DNA of 64,000 nucleotides from Stromatinia cepivora (Eukaryota > Ascomycota > Leotiomycetes > Helotiales > Sclerotiniaceae): NCBI GenBank assembly GCA_014898415.1, contig RCTD01000014.1:992001-1056000 (forward strand), in the 5' to 3' direction. A model generated the notes under the pieces. That model was not told the origin of the DNA and made no database searches. It saw nothing but the letters and a program-made list of their open reading frames with translations. The stretch's first letter is position 1. The number at the start of each line of letters is the position of its first letter. Made by a program: the position numbers and the translations under genes. This document shows, one piece after another, positions 25,286 to 36,654 of the stretch.

Positions 25286-25308
25286 AAAAAAAAAAACAAA
25301 AAGCAAAA
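25286..25308 (-). terminator. RNA polymerase III terminator, T-runs
   Basis: Downstream of the tRNA on the minus strand are T4 (25308-25305), T5 (25302-25298) and T11 (25296-25286) runs, as expected for Pol III termination. Confidence 0.75.
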
Positions 25309-25317
25309 GCATCAGAA

Positions 25318-25434
25318 TGTCCTCGGTGAGACTCGAACTCACGACCTTTGGATGGCCTAGCAATTGTTAACAACTACCTCACATTACGGAGAAAAATATG
25401 AGACCAACGCTCTAACCAACTGAGCCACGAAGAC
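25318..25434 (-). tRNA. tRNA-Met(CAT), elongator, with 43-nt intron
   Basis: Read on the minus strand, the 5' acceptor GTCTTCG pairs with CGAGGAC (one T-G wobble), followed by discriminator A. The D arm is GCTC..GAGC, the anticodon stem begins TTGGT with loop CTCATA, and the T arm is GTGAG-TTCGAGT-CTCAC. The anticodon is CAT. The loop context GTCTCATA..ATC resembles yeast elongator tRNA-Met rather than the initiator. An intron of 43 nt (25396-25354) sits after position 37, the canonical place; the exons are 25434-25397 and 25353-25318. The mature molecule is 74 nt before CCA addition. Confidence 0.95.
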
Positions 25435-26922
25435 GTTGCTTTTATTGATGCGGCCCAGCTTCCCATTTGAAAATATGAAGAGATGATTTTTGTGCGTGGT
25501 TACTGGTTGAAGAGCTTTTTTGGGGGGGTGTGGGGTTGCTGGATGTTGGATATTGGATCAGGCCCACCCGGATTTGGTGATAGGATAATAGAATGCGGCG
25601 GGGAGTAATATATATGAAAACCGATGTAAGTTTTGATATCATGATCAATATAATTATACCGAAATCCCCCCCCCCCCCCAAAAAAGGATCGTTGGTATCA
25701 CTCATTAGGTACTTAGATATACGAGAAATGGGAGAAACCACAATTTCAGCTTCATATCATTGCGAAAAAGATTAATGTGAAACTTACAATTTCAACCATG
25801 TATATATAAAAAAAAAAGAGAGATTCGTAGTCAAAGGGAGGTAAAAACGAATAAACGCCAATGGATATTATTCTAGATTTGTTATTTGTTGTTTACTTTA
25901 GCGGGGAAGGGGAGGATTGGGGTATAGGGCGGGTATGAAAGGGGAAGGAGAGGAGTCATATTGAATATGATGATAATCGATGAGGATGGGATCATGAAGA
26001 TGAATTAAGAATTGTAATTGTGTACCTCATCTACTTTTTTATCTATATCATCAACACATAAAAGAATAGTTTGAACCAGTCGAGAGAAGAGAACAAGACG
26101 CGAACTGAGTGTATTCGGATTACCTCGAGAAGACATCCAATAATAACTCTCTCAGGGAAAAGGGTAGCTGGATCGGACCATACGAGTTGAATCGAGATGA
26201 GGGGACAGTAAAGATGAGATTGGGTGTGAATAAGTATATGATAAAAGTAACATTATCTATTAAATATAAAAGTATAGTATAGATACTAAACACCATGTAC
26301 AAACCAAGCAGAAAAGCAGGAGAAATAACTATCCGAGTCAAGCTCCTTTCTATATGCAAGATTACTATTATCCATCCATATCCATACATCCATCTCCTGA
26401 TGCAAAAACCGAATGAATATATCCGCACGAAAGAGTGAAGCGAAGATATTTTGCAGCGTTTTGTACAATCCATCCGAGTATATTAAACATCATCTTTTTC
26501 CAACCGAAGCGAATGCAAGCCAGAAGTTGTAAGATTAAGGTCAATCAAAATCTCGGTTTAACTATTAACGATTAAACAGCCGAGTTTGTTCGATTGTGCG
26601 AGTCGAGTTGAGAACGAAAGGCTATTGGCGAAACAGGCCACTGAAGAAATTCACCAAATTCACCACATTCTGCGGGTGCGGTATATCGACCCATCAGTGA
26701 AGGTTTCCGGGTACACTGGACGAAAGACCAGTTTCGTCTAGTAATATCATCGAACGGAAGAACTTTCGGACTGGATTTGATGATATCATGAGACGTATAG
26801 AGAAAGGATGACATTCCTGCCCATCCATGCTCAATTCTCATATTTCTCTTAGACAATCTCAATCCGAAAAGGCCGATTTCCAAACTGGCCATGTTGGCAA
26901 TCGTGTGTTTTCCACACCTCCT
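25435..26922. other. Intergenic region, with a possible small exon
   Basis: The spacer contains C/A homopolymer runs near 25667-25686. No firm gene is seen. A 106-codon open frame on the minus strand (26892-26572, starting MASLEIGLFG) lies directly downstream of the next gene and looks somewhat protein-like (mixed aromatic, Pro and charged residues). It could be a small gene or a terminal exon of that gene, but I cannot tie it to a family. Confidence 0.3.
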
Positions 26923-27897
26923 CTACTCAACAACCTTTTCCTTAGGGATCTCTTTCAAGCTCTGCCCCAAACGACTTGCAGCGATACTACTCGCGGCTCT
27001 CTCACTTCTCCTTCTACTCGTACCACTGATTCTCTCACTTCCATTCGCACTTTCACTTCCATTCATACTTCCCCTTCCAATTCTGCTTGCACTCTCAGCG
27101 CTCCTCTTATCCTTAATCATACCCCCCGTACTTTGTCCCTTACTCCCTCTACTCCTCCTCCCACTAACAGAATGTTTTTTACTTCCACTACTTCTACTAC
27201 TCCTCATTTCGCTAACTAAACTCGACGCCCATGACACCGTATCCTTCTCCCACGTACTCTTACTACTCTTACTCCCTAGACAACTGCCACCCCCTCTCTC
27301 CCTATCCACCCTCCCAATTTTCAGTTTCCTCAATACCCTCCTGATAGCTCCTATCGGTTCACATAGATAAAAGATCCCCATATCGTCAAACAATGAAATC
27401 CATTCCACATTACATAATTCAAGTAGTGGTTTACATAAAACAAGAATGCCGAGATCATCGAGAAGATTGAGGAATGCAACAGCGATAGGTGGTGCTTGAG
27501 TGGAAATGAGTGTGGAAGCTCTTGATACGGTTGCTGGGGAGGAAGTAGTGTAAGGAGGAGGAGGAGGGAGACGAGTGGGAGCGGAAGGATGACAGGATGT
27601 TAGGCTCGTTGTGGAGGGAAATGTGGCGGAGGATCGGGAGTGCGATGCAGGTTTATTGGATGTATTATGAGTGGAGTGAGATAGAGAGCAGGAATGGCGG
27701 GATCGATGTGGTCGATATTGAGTTTGATTAGTAACTTGTGGTTTGCTTAATGAGTCGACACTAGTATTGGTGGTTGGAGAGCGGAGAGTGGATGTCAGTG
27801 AGGGACTGCGTATGGAGGTATCATGAGTTCGTGAACGTGTACGTCTACGTCTATGTTCACGTTCTGGCTGGAGATAGAGTGGCGGTGGAGGTGACAT
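26923..27897 (-). CDS. Conserved-type hypothetical protein, Ser/Arg-rich
   Basis: Single exon, 324 residues, ATG at 27897 (MSPPPPLYLQPE). The ends are low-complexity: an N-terminal Arg-rich stretch (RRRRTRSRTH), Ser/Thr/Pro-rich sequence and a Ser/Arg/Gly-rich C-terminal third. Between them (about residues 145-205) is one ordered block: AFLNLLDDLGILVLCKPLLE, then WISLFDDMGIFYLCEP and a basic helix IRRVLRKLKIGR. The repeated LFDDxGI..LCxP pattern suggests two related helical units. I do not recognise the family. The frame is open upstream of the ATG for 57 codons without good coding character, so that part is taken as leader. Confidence 0.6.
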   Translation of the reverse strand: MSPPPPLYLQPEREHRRRRTRSRTHDTSIRSPSLTSTLRSPTTNTSVDSLSKPQVTNQTQYRPHRSRHSCSLSHSTHNTSNKPASHSRSSATFPSTTSLTSCHPSAPTRLPPPPPYTTSSPATVSRASTLISTQAPPIAVAFLNLLDDLGILVLCKPLLELCNVEWISLFDDMGIFYLCEPIGAIRRVLRKLKIGRVDRERGGGSCLGSKSSKSTWEKDTVSWASSLVSEMRSSRSSGSKKHSVSGRRSRGSKGQSTGGMIKDKRSAESASRIGRGSMNGSESANGSERISGTSRRRSERAASSIAASRLGQSLKEIPKEKVVE

Positions 27898-28896
27898 GAT
27901 GCTTGGCTTAAGCCTGGATGTCTGATTGTCTTGTAAAGCTGTTTCGTTGCCGCGGTGTAAATTGGATTTTAAAAAGAGTTGTGATTGAATTAAAAAGATA
28001 TGACGAAAGTGAGCATGCAATAAAATTGAATAAAAATGATAATAGATATGCAATCGAATCAAAAACAAGCAAGTAGAAAAGAGTGAAGTGAAGAAAAATA
28101 GATAAAAATAAATCTATCAATTCAAATGCATGCAAAGTAACAGTAGAGTGAAAACTATTCAATGAAAAATAGGAAAACTTTCTGGACTTTTGAAACTCGA
28201 GAAACTATATATTACTCCTCGTCCGCCTCATTGAAAATTGCAATGTTACCATCGAAACACTCCATCATTTCTATCACCTTTTCAAGGAGGAAACAAAGTA
28301 GGGATCCAAAACCAAGACATTGAAGCTCTATTTAGAAGATCATGGAAACGTAACTATTCACCGTTCGTTTCGTTTGATTCTCATGAGGCGTATCTCTGCC
28401 CAAACAGCTATGGCTTTTTCTCCCAATAACTGGATTCTATTACTGGCGACTTCGCTGGCAATCCAACCCCTCTAGACTTTTCCATTTATGAACATACCCA
28501 CGTTGTTCACCAGTACTGAAGTAACATTTTTCGCCTCATTTCATTCTCATTTGATAGATTTCTCGTTCATAAAATGGTTTTCTGATCGCACACCGCACAA
28601 TTAGAATATAAAATATGGGGGTGAAGAATTCGGAATGATTGGCGACACGTCTACTCCATATAGATTGAAGGCGGGAAAATATCGTGTACCTATCGGCTTT
28701 TCTTCCTATTTGAAACGAGATGCACTCAGGCATTTATACAGCCTTATGGAGTAAAAAAATGGAGAAGGGACGGGGAAGACAAGACAAGGCGAATCTGATT
28801 CCTTCAGAAAGACCATGGATGGGCTCATGACGTTGTCAGGGGGTGTTTTGGGTATGGTAAGAGAAGCTAAGAGAGAGCACTGAAAATCCTTTATGC

Positions 28897-28928
28897 TTCT
28901 TTCGTTCTTTCGTTCTTTCGTTCTTTCG
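28897..28928. repeat. (TTCTTTCG)4 microsatellite
   Basis: Four perfect 8-bp units. Confidence 0.9.
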
Positions 28929-29050
28929 TTACTTTTAGGGTTAGGGAATTTAACAATTAATGTATCACTAGCTGCAAACTTATAAACAGGATTGACGGAT
29001 TTATTCAAACAAAATTGATATCTGGAGATGGTAAAAGGAGATCTTCCGGT

Positions 29051-29115
29051 GAAGGAGAAGGAGGAGAAGAAGGAGAAGGAGGAGAAGAAGAAGGAGGAGA
29101 AGGAGGAGAAGAAGG
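29051..29115. repeat. GAA/GGA purine tract
   Basis: About 65 bp of mixed GAAGGA/GGAGAA purine repeat; the opposite strand is a polypyrimidine tract. Confidence 0.85.
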
Positions 29116-30006
29116 CCAAAAAAAAATGTAGGTGAAGGATGACCAGAAAGAAATAAAAAACGTACAATTCTATGCTAATTGGTACCTATTCTAGAAAGAC
29201 CCTGAATCCATCAAATCAACGGATCGGTCCGTCAACACATTTAATGCACGACTAACCAAAAGGAGTACCGGAATAATGATATTATGACAACATTAATTGC
29301 ATATATCTAAATAAATGATCAGGAGACAGGAGAGACAAATGGAAACCAATGTATGATGACAACACATCAGTAATATATGTATATGTATGTAATATATGTA
29401 CTTAATATATGCACTATGTACTAGGTATGTAGATATCAGGCAGGTACTGTATGTAAGTATGTACGAGAAGTTAGATATAATTGTTCGATTTCCTTTCACC
29501 GATATTTGAAATGAAAGACACAAGAAAAGAAAGAGTCTTGTATTCAAGTGAAAGGATTTGATCAGATAAGAAAGAAAAGAACATAAAAAAGAAAAGAAAG
29601 AAAGAAAAAACCTTTCTTGAAGTGGATCGTGCCCTCCGTCATAATTCCTCGGCCAAATGCCAAATTGCTACAGTAGCACCTGAAGATCAGCCAGCCAGCC
29701 AGCACAAAGATTCACATATCAGCTTGCGACGACCCAATTAGTTCTTATTAACTTACAATACCTTAACTAATAACTATTTGACTCAGAAACTCTCTTATTT
29801 TTCAATTTATGCTCAAATAAATTCAATTCATTCCTTCAACAAATATATCACTTGAAAATTCTGGGTATGAGTATTAAATACCTACCTACCTAGTCAATTT
29901 CAGCAAATCAATAGATCAATAAATAAACAACATCTATTCCAAACATCGAAACTTCCTACCAAATTCTACTCATTCTTTCATTCCTTCTGCCACGGGTGCT
30001 TTCGAT

Positions 30007-31593
30007 ATGGCACATCTAATTCGATTACCACTCTCTCATTCAGGTTCTACAGTCAATTCACCAATCTCCATTCATCAACATCATCTAGGCCAAGGTCCAA
30101 CCTCCTTTTTTCCTCCACCTACCTCCTCTTCAGCATATAAACACCATTCACCTCCCAGCGACGTACCAATTTCTCCTCCTCGTACTCGATCCGCTTCTGC
30201 AGAAAATACTGCCGCTCAATTAGTCGAAGACTTCAGAAGATATTCACACAAATTAAGAGATCAATATGAGGGGGAACGAGCCCATATTTTGGCAGATAGA
30301 CAACGAGCAATAGAAGTTATAGCAGAAGAACGGGAATTATGGGAGAAAGAAAGAGGAATGTTAGTTTCTCGAGTTCGAGATCTCGAGGCAAGACTGAGAT
30401 CCAAAGGAGAGAAAGTATCACCAACTGGAGTGTTCGATTTGGATTTAGCAAGTTTAGGGTTTAGTCCAGCGGGAAACATGTTCACCAGTCCAACAGGCGT
30501 ATCAATTATCAAAGGCCCAGCAAAAGTAATTGCATCCCCAGCAGGTAGTGGAAGCACAGACTCGAAAAAATCATCGCATGGTCACCAAGAAATCAAACAA
30601 GAGTCGGGAAGAAATGCCGATGGATCTCCATTTTACGCACCAGCACCACAAAACCCGACGAGAACATTTTCAACAGAATCAGAATCATTGAGAGTTGAAG
30701 ACATTCACGCGCCAAGACAAATACCAATCCAAGTTATCCAGGAATTAACTCCATCCGATTTTGTTGGATCCTCTCAATATGTTTCACCCGAACTTGCAGA
30801 TTCACATCACTATGGTGTACATTGGGAGAAGGATGAGAGTAGTAATGGGGATATTATTGGTGCTGATAGTATAGATATATCACAAATCGCTCCACATCTC
30901 GAAGGTGTACCAATCAAAGCCAGCGCTGTGGATCCAGTATTCGTTGCTCAAGTATTAAGTCCTAGATCTGCCAGTCCGAAATTAAGTCCCAACGTTAAAC
31001 CCCCGGGAAGAGATATTGGTTTAACTCTAGGGAAAGCACATGTGGAATCGGAAAATAAAAGATTAACAATGTATGCTGGCCATACACCTAATCATTCCAT
31101 CTCACGCTTTTCGGATTTGGTCAAGGAGAGCCAAGAGGCTGAAGGGGATGAGACGCCTAGGGGCTTTAATGGACGTGTCCATCGGGGTTCGCTTGCGCCA
31201 ATTCCGGATGAGGATGAAAGACTCGTACTCGATGGAATACAACCAGACGAGGATGATGAAGAAGTCCACGATCGCCCATTAACGGGTCTATTAGGCCTTA
31301 CCAATGTTCCAGCCAGGGATGAAATTTTCCTCGAAGCACTTACGGAGAAATTAGAAGAAGTGAAAAACTCAAGACCGGGTAGTAAAGAGACGAGTCCATC
31401 TGCGAGCGTAGGTAGTTTGAGTCCCATTTTGGAGATGAAAAGACCGAGGAACAGATCTATTGGTGGTGGGGGTGAAGATGGAAGGGGCATGGAGGGTGAG
31501 GATGATGAAGATGAGGATGAGGATGAACCTGTCGAGGTTAAGTTGAAGTTGAAGTCGAGTATGAATTTTGGAAGACCAATGGGGTTTAGATGA
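30007..31593 (+). CDS. Hypothetical protein with coiled coil
   Basis: Single exon, 528 residues. The N-terminus is Ser/Pro/His-rich; residues about 70-140 form a charged helix (EDFRRYSHKLRDQYEGERAH, then EERELWEKERGMLVSRV and DLEARLRSKGEK) likely to be a coiled coil. The middle is disordered with several short Pro-directed motifs (SPTGV, SPAG, SPRSASPKLSP). A short ordered block LTGLLGLTNVPARDEIFLEA precedes an acidic run (about DEDEDEDEP) and the basic ending KLKSSMNFGRPMGFR. The short blocks look conserved, but I cannot name the family. A cytoskeletal or signalling scaffold is possible; no function is claimed. Confidence 0.7.
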   Translation: MAHLIRLPLSHSGSTVNSPISIHQHHLGQGPTSFFPPPTSSSAYKHHSPPSDVPISPPRTRSASAENTAAQLVEDFRRYSHKLRDQYEGERAHILADRQRAIEVIAEERELWEKERGMLVSRVRDLEARLRSKGEKVSPTGVFDLDLASLGFSPAGNMFTSPTGVSIIKGPAKVIASPAGSGSTDSKKSSHGHQEIKQESGRNADGSPFYAPAPQNPTRTFSTESESLRVEDIHAPRQIPIQVIQELTPSDFVGSSQYVSPELADSHHYGVHWEKDESSNGDIIGADSIDISQIAPHLEGVPIKASAVDPVFVAQVLSPRSASPKLSPNVKPPGRDIGLTLGKAHVESENKRLTMYAGHTPNHSISRFSDLVKESQEAEGDETPRGFNGRVHRGSLAPIPDEDERLVLDGIQPDEDDEEVHDRPLTGLLGLTNVPARDEIFLEALTEKLEEVKNSRPGSKETSPSASVGSLSPILEMKRPRNRSIGGGGEDGRGMEGEDDEDEDEDEPVEVKLKLKSSMNFGRPMGFR

Positions 31594-32853
31594 TTGGCTA
31601 TCGTCGAATCTACCAATCTTGGCAGTCAGCGGTTTTCTTGTTTTTGTCTTTCCTACTGGGCACGCAAGCATTCAATTCGATTCGACTACGAACTAGGAGC
31701 AAGAGCATATTTGCATGGACAGACGGTATGATTTAGGAGTGTCGAAATTAGAAATCACCCCTTTCTTTCTTCAATTTGGCTTCGGACTGGATTGGGTCGA
31801 ATTGAGCAGGTATTCGATATTTGCATGGACGGAAGACAGGAAAGATTGCAGCAAACTCAACTCTCAAATAGCATGATGAAACATCATGGATGAATGGACG
31901 GGATGGGATGGAAATGGAACAGGACACATGGTCACAGCGGAAAGATAGACGGATGGAAAGATACCCCTTTTTACACTTTTACACCTTTACAAGATTTCTT
32001 TTGTGTTGTCAGCAGAACGGATTCGAAGGTTCCTGCTTTCATATTCACATTCATATTCATATTTACATATTGAATGATGATATGATGCAGTATTAGCGTA
32101 GCGTAATATAGCGTAGCGGAATGGAATGGATTGGATTGGATTGATTAAATTAGGGATAATATGATATGAATCATGATATGATTTTGATGTCGAAATATAC
32201 CTTCCTTAGGTACCTGTAGTGGGTGGGATTGGGTATAGATAGATACTATAGCATCGCATGACATGGCATAGCGAAATAGCGAAACAGTGAAAATAGCTAG
32301 TATACTTTTTTTATTGAAAAATTTTTCTTCACGCGTGGTTTTATTTCATCGCTCGCTTGTTGGTTTGATTTGATTACCTCCGTAGTAGATGAATCTATGT
32401 GTATGTGTATGTGTATGTGATAGATATGTTTGATTGAGGTCTTATTCATTCCATTACATTCTTTTCATTGGTTATCCTCGATTTTCAATTGACTTTGATT
32501 TTACTTCAGATTGTGATTTTGATATCAGAGATTATTATAGTATACCTAGGTAGTTAAAAGTAAGTCCTTCATTTGATCGATTTGTCCATCCATCCTTCAT
32601 CCTTCATCTTTCCTCCAGGCCTGATACCCGATCCCAGATCTCATCCATAGATTTTTGAGCCAGATATCTCAAATGTGTTTCTCCTACAACATATAGCAAA
32701 CAGATCGTCCGTCCTTCTCCAAGACGTCCGCAATAAATCCCAGTCGCTCTAGTACTCATAAACTAAAACAACATAAAGCGCTCCATATAATCAAACATCC
32801 TTTCACCCCTTTACTACATCCTCACCCCTTTACTACATCCCCATTGCGTTTAT
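31594..32853. other. Intergenic region between converging genes
   Basis: No gene is seen. The stretch contains GCGTAGCGTA and GGATTGGATT repeats near 32095-32145 and GTGTATGTGTAT repeats near 32400. Open frames are short and simple-sequence driven. Confidence 0.6.
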
Positions 32854-34449
32854 TTATGCAGCCTTACAATAATTGGCCGGAAAACTCCCCTTCATTCCCC
32901 TCAATTCCCCATCCCACCAATCATCTGTACTCTCCGTTTTCTTCGTAACCCTGATCCGATCACCTTCTTTGAAACTCAAATCTCCTTCTCCTTGTCCCTC
33001 GAAACTGTAAAGCGCTACTACGAAAATTCCGCCATTAGATGAGCCAAGACGTTTGGGTGGAGGCGGAGGAGGCTTTTTCTTGCCAATGGCAGAATTGACG
33101 GCCAGGCCTTCATTGGTGGAACCGCGTTGGAAATAATCTGGCGAGGGGCCGGCGGGGGTATAGGAGGAATGGGTGGATACGGGAGTTAGATGGTTGGAGT
33201 AGTCCGCGCTGGGGGTTGGGAGTGGAGGTTCAGAGTAGTCTGTGCTGGGGGCTGTGGAGGGTGAAAACACGGGTACGGTAGGTGCCGAAGTAATGCGAGG
33301 ACGTGAGGCGGAGCGAATAGGGGGTGGTCGATCGGGTCTGGGAGACCGAGCTCCGGAATATGCGGTTGAGGTGCTGGGGTTTGGGGAAGGGTCGCGATTA
33401 GTGCTCATAGACTGATTTGAGGGGCGGCGGGAAAAACCATTGCGGACGTTAAGACCGGTTACAGATTTGGCGTTGGCGTTTTCATCGCCGATGTTCATGG
33501 GTTGGTGGACGGCTTTGCCACGGCGTATGCAGTCTATCAGTTCGACTTCTTGTCTTATGGGGAGGTAGTCCTGGTTCCAGACTGCGATTACGTCTTCCAT
33601 TGGTGGTGGAGGAGAGGGTAGACCCACGTCTTCGCAGTAGTTGTGTAGTGCTGTGTAATATTGGGCGAGGAGGGTATTTTGGATCATTATTTGGGCGGCG
33701 AGTAGATGTGGGAGTATCGAGAAAGCTGCAGCAATCACGGGTGGTAGTGTTTCTCGAAGGTGAGCATCCGCATCTTTGAATGCCTAGATACCAATTAGCA
33801 ATGGATTCATACATGATATATGCAAGACCCTACCTCTGCTGCCCTCCCTTGTTCCTCTTCAGCCTTTGCTAGAGCCGCATTCTCTCGGTCACTTCTCTTC
33901 ATCTTCGCAGAAGCTTTATTGACCTTGTCTATGTATCTCTCCCAATCCAATCTTTTATTCTCTCGTTTCTTAATTGTCTTCCGGATAGGTTGTAGAAAGT
34001 CCTTTGCTTCTGTAGCTGGTTTTGTAACCCGAGATTCCATCATCATAACCTCTTCCAGTAAATCCGTTTTCAGTTCCGCATATGTTTCCTTTAATTTTAT
34101 AGTTCGATTCATCTGTTGGCGAGGGGTAACTGCTGGATTGTCTCGATGGGCATCGCTGGTGCCTACAATGGGCTGATATAATTCTTCGAAACTGGTTGCT
34201 GTGTTCAACTGAGTGGAAAGCATGGATACCCATGCGTCTCTCCATGCCTTGGAAGCTTCAATTATCTAGTTATATATATCAGTAATGTTTCATGTCTTGG
34301 GTCTAGAATTATGGCGCGACATTTAGGCAACTTACCATATTGAGCATCTTGTTCGCATCTTCGTAGTCGTTCAGAAGTACCGATACTTTTGCAGTATCCC
34401 CGGGACCTTTATTCCTGATCTTACCGATCTGCCGGTGCATAGAATTCAT
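32854..34449 (-). CDS. BAR-SH3 protein (Rvs167/Hob1-like)
   Basis: There are three exons in phase 0: 34449-34336, 34265-33834 and 33783-32854 (introns 70 and 50 nt), giving 491 residues starting MNSMHRQIGKIRNK. Residues about 20-250 are a BAR domain: DYEDANKMLN, EASKAWRDAW, TYAELKTDLLEEV-type helices and LPHLLAAQIMIQNTLLAQYY, which bind and bend membranes. A Ser/Pro-rich linker with a poly-Pro run (KKKPPPPPPKR) follows. The SH3 domain is at about 430-491, with ALYSFEGQGEGDLSF, the tryptophan pair DDWWDGEL and the terminal FPANYC. This is the second fungal BAR-SH3 family rather than the one beginning MSFKGF. Expected role: endocytosis and actin patches with Rvs161-type partners (family knowledge). 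Confidence 0.9.
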
Positions 34450-35421
34450 ATTGTTGGTGAAAGAATGTATCAATCAGACAGTAGTTGCTATATGTGCCAG
34501 TGCACCATAAGAAGAGAGTTGGAGATGGATGACTCCACGTTGTTGATTCTGGACGATTAAGAATTTGTTGATATGTGAAAATAGGGACAGATGTCAATAT
34601 ATCGATTGATAAGTTTTTTAATACCAAAACATAACCGAATTGATAGACTAAAAGAAAGTTGATGGAGTGTTTCTAAGAATGATTCCGATTCCTGTGGAGT
34701 TTGTATCGTAGGATTTTATTAAGAAATGCGCAGCACCAAAGATTTACCTACTGAAACCCAAACCGGTTCGCGGGGTTCATAAAAATGGATGAATGGCCTG
34801 TGCCTCCTTAAGCAAGTGACATAATTTGGTTGCTCAGCACTTTTTATACGAACACAATTACGGTATGTTTACGTTATAATACACATGTAGGGAGAGATTC
34901 TTCTACAGAGTGATTGATATTGGCAGATTGAATGTCGAACCCTGTACTCATTTATCTATACTTCAGTCTGTATATCGATTTCCTACCGGTACTCGTATCT
35001 GAGTTTCAAATAGAAATCCTGCCAAGTTTAAGAGCGGCTTTTATATCTCCTGTTTCAAAAAGAATGAGCCTCTGTATCACGTCAGATGTGTCATATCGAA
35101 CCATGTTCAAGATCCTTCTCTCCTTTACTAGAAATTATATGTGACCAAAATAAACTTATGAACATTTCATACGGAAATCAACATTCTGGTGACATCCTCT
35201 TAAAACAAAATAGAGAAACCATAACACATGGACTTATGAACTTATCGATTAGTATCTAGCTCTGAAACGGCCCGCCAACGTGGTCTGTCTAGCGGATTAG
35301 GGGTTGTCATTACGTAAGCTAGTGGGTGTCAATCCCCGGGGGTCCCTCTAACGACAAGTTTAAGTATTCTACACCGAAACTTGTTTTTGATATGTTATAC
35401 GATCAGTGATGTAATTAATCA
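34450..35421. other. Intergenic region
   Basis: No gene is seen. It includes the promoter of the BAR-SH3 gene and the 3' flank of the cutinase-like pseudogene. Confidence 0.55.
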
Positions 35422-36098
35422 TTATGCCTCCAATATAGTTTGTGCCCAAGCAGCAGCAATAGTATCAAGATGAGCTATGAGATTTTTACCACTAGCACAT
35501 ACTAGGTCTTCAACATTGCAGTACTAGTCTGTAATCTTTGAAGCATATTGCTTTTCAATGACCGAGATCTGAGAAGCAGTTCTTGGGGACCTACTTCTGA
35601 TAGATTTGTACTATTCTTTCTCTGGTATTATTGAAAACCTAGGCTATGATATGCTTCGATTCCGTTACCAGGCCCATGTCCGGCACCGAGAATCTGATTA
35701 CCGCCCCAACCAGCTAACATATCTCCAATGCTGGCCTAGGTGTTACTTCCCATGGATGTCAATTATAGCATACTTGAGGGTTAGGCGAGTATAACAATTT
35801 TCAGTGTAAGCAGTAGGCTGATTCTTAGAAGCAAAAAGCCCTTCAGCATAGCTATTAGTGAAAGTCTCGTCCGTGGTGGGATACCACGCTTTCGTAATCA
35901 GTCCCTGGATTGGCACCGATAACCAGCTCGGCCAAAGTTCTGAGAGTACCTGGATAATTCTCAGTCGTCCCGGAGCTATGATCAAATGGATTGGAGAACA
36001 TGCTGTGTTATTGACTAGAGCTCGGGATTCAAATGCCACGCGAGCAGTTGCTAGGGTTTTTAGGAGTAGCAGAAGCGATGAGACAAAAGGGTCAACAT
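35422..36098 (-). pseudogene. Broken cutinase/acetylxylan esterase-family (CE5) gene
   Basis: Pieces of a secreted CE5 esterase lie in order on the minus strand but in different frames. They are: ATG at 36098 and a leucine-rich signal-peptide-like run (SLLLLLKTLATA) one frame off; CSPIHLIIAPG near 36020-35980; LAELVIGANPGTDYESV near 35940-35890 in a second frame; YPTTDETFTNSYAEG near 35880-35840 back in the first frame; the nucleophile region near 35765-35740, where the GYSQG-like element is interrupted by a stop; then SIGDMLAGWGGNQILGAG. Last comes the C-terminal region in a third frame, YASKITD, an in-frame TAG, then YCNVEDLVCASG with the Asp between two cysteines and LIAHLD with the His, ending TAA at 35422. 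Several frame breaks and at least two stops make it non-functional. Identification is by motif order; the exact subfamily is unsure. Confidence 0.7.
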
Positions 36099-36654
36099 GG
36101 CGAAAACGTAAATGAATGAAGGCTTCAGTGACTACCCAAACCTCATAAGGGAAATCTTATAATACAAAGCACATTCAACAATATTTCCAAGATCTACAAC
36201 ATGGATCACTCCAATGCCTTGAACGGTAGTTGAGGCGCGTGGCGGCATACAGAAAGGTATACGCACAGTCCGAGGGCTTGGTGCCGAGATAAATAATCAG
36301 ATGCTTTTACCTTTTTAGCTTACTATAAGTCAAAGTCTCATGATTTATATGAACGCAATCCAATTATTTGATACGGCAATTTAGACATGGGTTGCTGACT
36401 GCTTGGTGATCAATGAAGAAATCATTGTTGCTGTATTCGAACATCGAGTCAACAGAATAATGGCTGAGAATAATTTAAACACGTTTATCATGAGTCAACC
36501 TTATTCTTATCAGCACGTGAGAGGGCGGGAGTCGGCGCGTTAGATTATCCAAGTTTCGCGTCAGGGATGCCTACTGCTTAACGATTCTCTCAATACTAGA
36601 CTCACATTGGGCGTTTGCAATGCCTTGAAGAAGACTGCATCTGCCCTCGTCACT
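36099..36654. promoter_or_regulatory. Intergenic/promoter region
   Basis: This is 556 bp between the decayed esterase start and the ZGRF1-like gene. No gene is seen; CACGTG-type sequence (GCACGTGAG near 36515) and a GC-rich patch precede the start. Confidence 0.5.

Larger units (their letters stand above)
19458..25317. other. 5.9-kb gene-poor spacer
   Basis: I see no supportable gene. The first kilobase is the kinase promoter/leader region, with GAG and GATGGC repeats. The rest is AT-rich with many stops in all frames. The longest protein-like stretch is about 82 codons at 21365-21613 (+), without a recognised domain, and a further stretch at 22240-22548; both could be relics. CCCCTTG is repeated three times near 22564-22584. 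No transposon motif was recognised. Confidence 0.5.
27898..30006. promoter_or_regulatory. Long divergent intergenic region
   Basis: This is 2.1 kb between divergent starts at 27897 and 30007. No gene is seen. It contains four perfect TTCTTTCG units (28897-28928), a GA-rich tract (29051-29115), TATG-type repeats near 29370-29400 and CAGC repeats near 29688-29702. Confidence 0.55.

Noticed and set aside
26891..27370. Leucine-rich open frame on the plus strand
   Set aside because: It is the antisense of the Ser/Arg-rich coding sequence on the minus strand; its Leu/Ser content follows from that.
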